Source: Candidatus Rifleibacteriota bacterium (lineage in GTDB: Bacteria > Riflebacteria > Ozemobacteria > Ozemobacterales > Ozemobacteraceae). From it: a stretch of 17,071 nt of DNA. Every line of letters begins with the position of its first letter. Position 1 is the stretch's first letter. This document shows positions 14,646-17,071 of this stretch, piece after piece. The position numbers and the translations under genes are program-made. The notes under the pieces were generated by a model that was not told the DNA's origin, did not search any database, and worked only from the letters and a program-made list of their open reading frames with translations. The stretch covers positions 1-17,071 of the forward strand of contig JAKQOH010000161.1 in NCBI GenBank assembly GCA_029565415.1, read 5' to 3'.

Positions 14646-14722
14646 AACGACAGGGGATGGATCTTCTTTTGCCCATTCTACATCACTGATTTCCCGAGCG
14701 CACCTCTCTTGCACCGTTCCGC

Positions 14723-14752
14723 TTGATTTCCCGCCTCCGCGTGAGGTAGACT
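14723..14752 (+). promoter_or_regulatory. Probable promoter of the tRNA-Arg gene
   Basis: TTGATT (14723-14728) and TAGACT (14747-14752) are spaced by 18 nt and end 23 nt before the mature tRNA. A start near 14759 would give a short 5' leader for RNase P. Both boxes are four-of-six matches, so support is moderate. Confidence 0.45.
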
Positions 14753-14775
14753 TTGCCACGGCAATCGTTGCCTTC

Positions 14776-14849
14776 GCGCCTATAGCTCAGGTGGATAGAG
14801 CACAGGATTCCTAATCCTGGTGCCCCTGGTTCGAGTCCAGGTAGGCGCA
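14776..14849 (+). tRNA. tRNA-Arg, anticodon CCT (reads AGG)
   Basis: A full cloverleaf of 74 nt can be drawn: 7-bp acceptor GCGCCTA/TAGGCGC, D stem GCTC/GAGC, anticodon stem CAGGA/TCCTG with loop TTCCTAA (anticodon CCT), a 5-nt variable loop and T arm CCTGG/CCAGG with loop TTCGAGT. The discriminator is A. The CCA end is not encoded and must be added after transcription. It stands alone, flanked by its own promoter and terminator. Confidence 0.96.
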
Positions 14850-14857
14850 GCCTGTAG

Positions 14858-14894
14858 AGCCGCTGCGGATCAACATCCCGGCGGCTTGTTTTTT
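14858..14894 (+). terminator. Rho-independent terminator after tRNA-Arg
   Basis: AGCCGC (14858-14863) pairs with GCGGCT (14881-14886). An inner GGAT/ATCC pairing caps the loop, and a run of six T follows at 14889-14894. It lies 9 nt past the tRNA. Confidence 0.8.
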
Positions 14895-15028
14895 GAGCGT
14901 CTCACGCGGGATCGAACGGAATTGCGAGACGCGCATCGAACCGTTCCCGTCGACACGCAGGGCATTCCCGGACTCCAGGATGAATATCCGTTCCGGTGAC
15001 GCGAGCAATCGGCGGGGTACCGGTGGGG
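14895..15028. other. Non-coding spacer with overlapping inverted repeats
   Basis: Between the tRNA terminator and the next promoter I see no gene. GCGTCTC (14897-14903) pairs with GAGACGC (14926-14932), and GAACGG (14914-14919) inside it can instead pair with CCGTTC (14941-14946). No function is evident. Confidence 0.4.
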
Positions 15029-15057
15029 TTGACGGAGTCGGGGATCGTGCGTAGAAT
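15029..15057 (+). promoter_or_regulatory. Sigma70-type promoter of the secreted-protein/transglutaminase operon
   Basis: TTGACG (15029-15034) and TAGAAT (15052-15057) are separated by 17 nt, the best-looking promoter in the window. A start near 15064 gives a leader of about 50 nt before ATG 15114. Confidence 0.75.
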
Positions 15058-15072
15058 GGAAGGTGATTTTCT

Positions 15073-15110
15073 GCCGCATGTTGCGGCCGTTTCATCACTT
15101 CGGAGGTGAT
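15073..15110 (+). promoter_or_regulatory. Structured 5' leader with hairpin over the ribosome site
   Basis: GCCGCA/TGCGGC (15073-15078 with 15082-15087) is a perfect 6-bp stem with a 3-nt loop. ATCACT (15094-15099) pairs with GGTGAT (15105-15110), one pair being U.G, and so covers part of the GGAGG (15102-15106) that precedes ATG 15114 by 7 nt. This could limit translation of the operon. Confidence 0.4.
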
Positions 15111-15113
15111 TCC

Positions 15114-16001
15114 ATGATCCGATCCGTCGGCAAGATGCTCGTGGCCGGACTGTTCGTGACGATTCCGGCGCTCTGCTCCGCCCAGGAAGCGAATCCGGGA
15201 CAGACCGGGCAGGCTGCGATTCCGCCCGCACCTCCCGCCATCGAGGATCCCGCGGAGAATCCCGCGAGGGAAGGCTTCGTTCCGCAGTGGAAGATCGGCG
15301 ACCAGTGGATTCTCGAGGCGACCTACCGCGACCAGCGCGCCCCGGGCGAGGTCTGGATGACCCCGATCCGCTGGACGTTCCATGTGAAGGCGAAGAAAAA
15401 CATCCATCGCACGGATTGTTACGTGCTGCATATCTATCCCAAAAAGAGCCGTCTCAAGATGCAGGCGATCCTGTATCTCTCGGTCCGGGATCTCCGCCCC
15501 ATGCGTGTCATCGAGATTTTCCCGACGGCGTTCGGGGTGAAAAGCCGCGAAAAACCCGTCGACCCTTTCCATGCCGAGCCCCTGATCGGCGACGATACGC
15601 TCGTTCCGTATGATCTGCCGGTCTTCCCCCTGATGCGAACCGTTCTTCAGCGGGCGGATGGCTTCGGAGCCTATGCGGCCCCCGAGCCCAAGGTATACGA
15701 GAAGATCCGCAAGGTTGCCGGCTTCAGCTTCAAACGGGAAATGCGCCAGACCGACGCGAAGCCCGACCGTCAGCATGCCGACGCGTTCGCGGCCTACCGG
15801 CTGGGCGGGGAAACCTTCCAGGTCGAGCTTGCCGATTCCCGCCTCGGAACGGCGCAGACCCAGCTCTGGCAGGAAGGATCGCCCTGGGCAATCTCGACCG
15901 AGAGCCGGAACCGGCGCGTTCGCCTGGTCCCGCCCGCGGCTCCCGAGACCCTGCCGGTTCTCCCCAGCGTCACCGACGACTCGAAGGAGGGTGAAGAATG
16001 A
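15114..16001 (+). CDS. Secreted protein of unknown family, co-translated with the transglutaminase
   Basis: The start is ATG 15114 (GGAGG at 7 nt), which opens a signal peptide (about 1-23, ending ALCSAQ). A longer frame from 15063 would begin at the transcript start and adds no homology-like sequence. The 295-residue product has a Pro/Ala/Glu-rich linker after cleavage (25-55). A mostly beta-type globular part follows, with a conspicuous WKIGDQWILEATYRD segment (59-73) and positively charged stretches (KAKKN, YPKKSRLK). I do not recognise the family. Cys21 is not in a good lipobox context (PALC), so I do not call a lipoprotein. Its stop overlaps the next start by ATGA, so both proteins are probably made in fixed ratio and exported together. 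A substrate adaptor, chaperone or inhibitor of the transglutaminase is inference only. Confidence 0.88.
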   Translation: MIRSVGKMLVAGLFVTIPALCSAQEANPGQTGQAAIPPAPPAIEDPAENPAREGFVPQWKIGDQWILEATYRDQRAPGEVWMTPIRWTFHVKAKKNIHRTDCYVLHIYPKKSRLKMQAILYLSVRDLRPMRVIEIFPTAFGVKSREKPVDPFHAEPLIGDDTLVPYDLPVFPLMRTVLQRADGFGAYAAPEPKVYEKIRKVAGFSFKREMRQTDAKPDRQHADAFAAYRLGGETFQVELADSRLGTAQTQLWQEGSPWAISTESRNRRVRLVPPAAPETLPVLPSVTDDSKEGEE

Positions 16002-16996
16002 TGAATCTCCGAACGCTGCTCGCCGCCGCTCTCTTCGCGCTTCCGCTGCTCTCCACGGTTCCCGCCGTCGCCGAAGACGGTTCGGCCCGCGGAGAGATCA
16101 AACCCGCTCCCTGGTCCGGAGACTGGTGGTCCCGCAAGCGCGGGCTTCTGGTCATGGGGTGGAACGGTCACCAGCCGTCCCCCTTCGGCCGATATGATGC
16201 CTACGTGCAGAGCCGGACCGGGCGGAATCCCGGAGCGCACGCCTGGGAATCGAATGTCAATAACACCCACTATAATCCCCGCGCCGAGGACTGGGAAGGC
16301 CACTGCAACGGCTGGGCCGCCGCGGCCATGCTGACGCCCGAGCCCCGCGAACGCAAGATCCGGAACGGGATCGCGTTCGAAACCTCGGACCAGAAGGGCC
16401 TGCTCAGCGAGCAGTACATGAATACCTACTGCATGTTTTACGGCAACCGGAACTGGGGCAACCCCGGTGACGACCCGCAGGACATCTACCCCGACGAGTT
16501 CCACCGCCTGCTGCTCGAATACATCCAGAGCGGCAAGAGCGCCATGATCTGCGACACCACTCCCGACCGCCAGGTCTGGAACTACCCCCTCTACAAGTTC
16601 GAATCCAGCTGGAGTTCCGGCTGGCTCGATCAGAGCAAGCTGAAAGTAAAGACTACCGTATATTATGTCGACGACGGGGTCTCGGTCGACTACCTCGGAA
16701 CGAAATGGTTTTCCACGACCTATACCTACAACCTCTTCGTCGACGGCAACGGGAACATCACCGGCGGGGAATGGACGGGTCAGAGCCGTGACACCCACCC
16801 GGACTTCGTCTGGGTGCCCACGGGCGATGCTCCGAATCCTCCCAACACGGTCCAGGAAAATCCCAACCTCGATCCCAAATTCATCCGTGAGATCATCCAG
16901 GGCCCCGCGAACGTCACAGCCCGGGCCGGGGATGCGATTCCCGAGCCCGAGACGGTGATGATGGAGGCCGGGCTCGATCCCACCGAACTCTTCTGA
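15998..16996 (+). CDS. Secreted transglutaminase-elicitor (GP42-like) family protein
   Basis: The 332-residue product has a signal peptide (about 1-25, ending AVAED). It then shows the pattern I associate with the transglutaminase elicitor family known from Phytophthora GP42 and bacterial relatives: PWSGDWWS (38-45), RYDAYV (65-70), HAWE (81-84), HYNPRAEDWEGHCNGWAA (91-108) with likely nucleophile Cys103, and THPDFVWVP (266-274), where His267 and Asp269 are candidate catalytic partners. VWNYPLYKF (193-201) aligns with the Pep-13 segment of GP42 (Val, Trp, Asn, Pro and Phe kept). Such enzymes join Gln and Lys side chains or act as related thiol hydrolases. GGAGG stands 7 nt before ATG 15998; ATG 16001 is also possible. 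Family call is good; substrate unknown. Confidence 0.88.
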   Translation: MMNLRTLLAAALFALPLLSTVPAVAEDGSARGEIKPAPWSGDWWSRKRGLLVMGWNGHQPSPFGRYDAYVQSRTGRNPGAHAWESNVNNTHYNPRAEDWEGHCNGWAAAAMLTPEPRERKIRNGIAFETSDQKGLLSEQYMNTYCMFYGNRNWGNPGDDPQDIYPDEFHRLLLEYIQSGKSAMICDTTPDRQVWNYPLYKFESSWSSGWLDQSKLKVKTTVYYVDDGVSVDYLGTKWFSTTYTYNLFVDGNGNITGGEWTGQSRDTHPDFVWVPTGDAPNPPNTVQENPNLDPKFIREIIQGPANVTARAGDAIPEPETVMMEAGLDPTELF

Positions 16997-17017
16997 AACG
17001 GAGCTCCGACGACCATT

Positions 17018-17054
17018 GCGGGGAACGGCGACCGGCCGTTTCCCGCTTGTCATT
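17018..17054 (+). terminator. Terminator of the transglutaminase operon
   Basis: A 12-bp stem (17018-17029 with 17035-17046, one G.U) with a 5-nt loop lies 21 nt after the stop codon and is followed by TTGTCATT, a modest T-rich tail. Beyond it to the window end I see nothing. Confidence 0.65.
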
Positions 17055-17071
17055 CCAAGACAGCATGATGA

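Noticed and set aside
14897..14932. tRNA-like remnant (7-bp stem and a T-loop-like TTCGATC on the minus strand) beside tRNA-Arg
   Set aside because: Only 36 nt, with no anticodon arm or proper T stem. No integrase or duplicated tRNA end was seen, so I do not call an integration site.
15794..17053. 419-codon open frame on the minus strand
   Set aside because: It is antisense to the transglutaminase operon and spans its terminator. It has no signal or domain pattern.

Overview
This is a GC-rich bacterial chromosomal segment. It contains no insertion sequence, phage gene, CRISPR array or attachment site that I can see. Several secreted proteins have classical signal peptides, and there are two class III (prepilin-type) leaders, so the cell envelope is probably Gram-negative (diderm). 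A HisKA_7TM/SpoIIE-type protein, a diguanylate cyclase, pseudopilins and a transglutaminase-elicitor protein in one place suggest an environmental, possibly deep-branching lineage. Candidatus Riflebacteria/Ozemobacteria-like is only a low-confidence impression; no marker here proves it.

Layout. (1) Positions 1-3435, minus strand: a three-gene unit encoding a secreted protein with two tandem GATase-like (GIFT/DUF4350-like) domains, then two sugar-type ABC permeases (MalF-like, then MalG-like, the last cut by the window edge). A good sigma70-type promoter lies at 3472-3500. (2) Positions 3520-5472, minus: a secreted TolB-like beta-propeller protein of unknown role. (3) Positions 5564-13152, minus: a tightly packed operon read as diguanylate cyclase (two extracytoplasmic modules, HAMP, GAF, GGDEF), PilV/GspI-like pseudopilin, PilW/GspJ-like pseudopilin, 7TM-GAF-SpoIIE-type protein, and ispG. 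Junctions are ATGA, ATGA, 8 nt and TGATG. It starts at a promoter (13203-13232) that overlaps the start codon of a divergent gene. (4) Positions 13226-13921, plus: a secreted TPR protein. (5) Positions 13922-14048: a hairpin-rich convergent intergenic region. (6) Positions 14049-14630, minus: a signal-peptide protein with a pilin-like cysteine domain and a C-terminal membrane anchor. (7) Positions 14709-14894, plus: tRNA-Arg(CCT) with its own promoter and a rho-independent terminator. (8) Positions 15029-17054, plus: a clean promoter, a structured leader, a secreted protein of unknown family, and a secreted transglutaminase-elicitor-family protein starting within its stop codon (ATGA), closed by a 12-bp terminator hairpin.

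How they may work together. The cyclase operon couples c-di-GMP production to minor pseudopilins and a phosphatase-like signalling protein, which suggests control of a type IV pilus or type II secretion machine. The pilin-like anchored protein and the TPR protein nearby may belong to the same envelope system (inference). The 3' operon looks like a two-component secreted system: a transglutaminase with a Pep-13-like segment and a co-translated secreted partner. This pair, the GIFT-domain/permease unit and recurrent short AT-rich codon islands inside GC-rich genes are the items most worth a second look.
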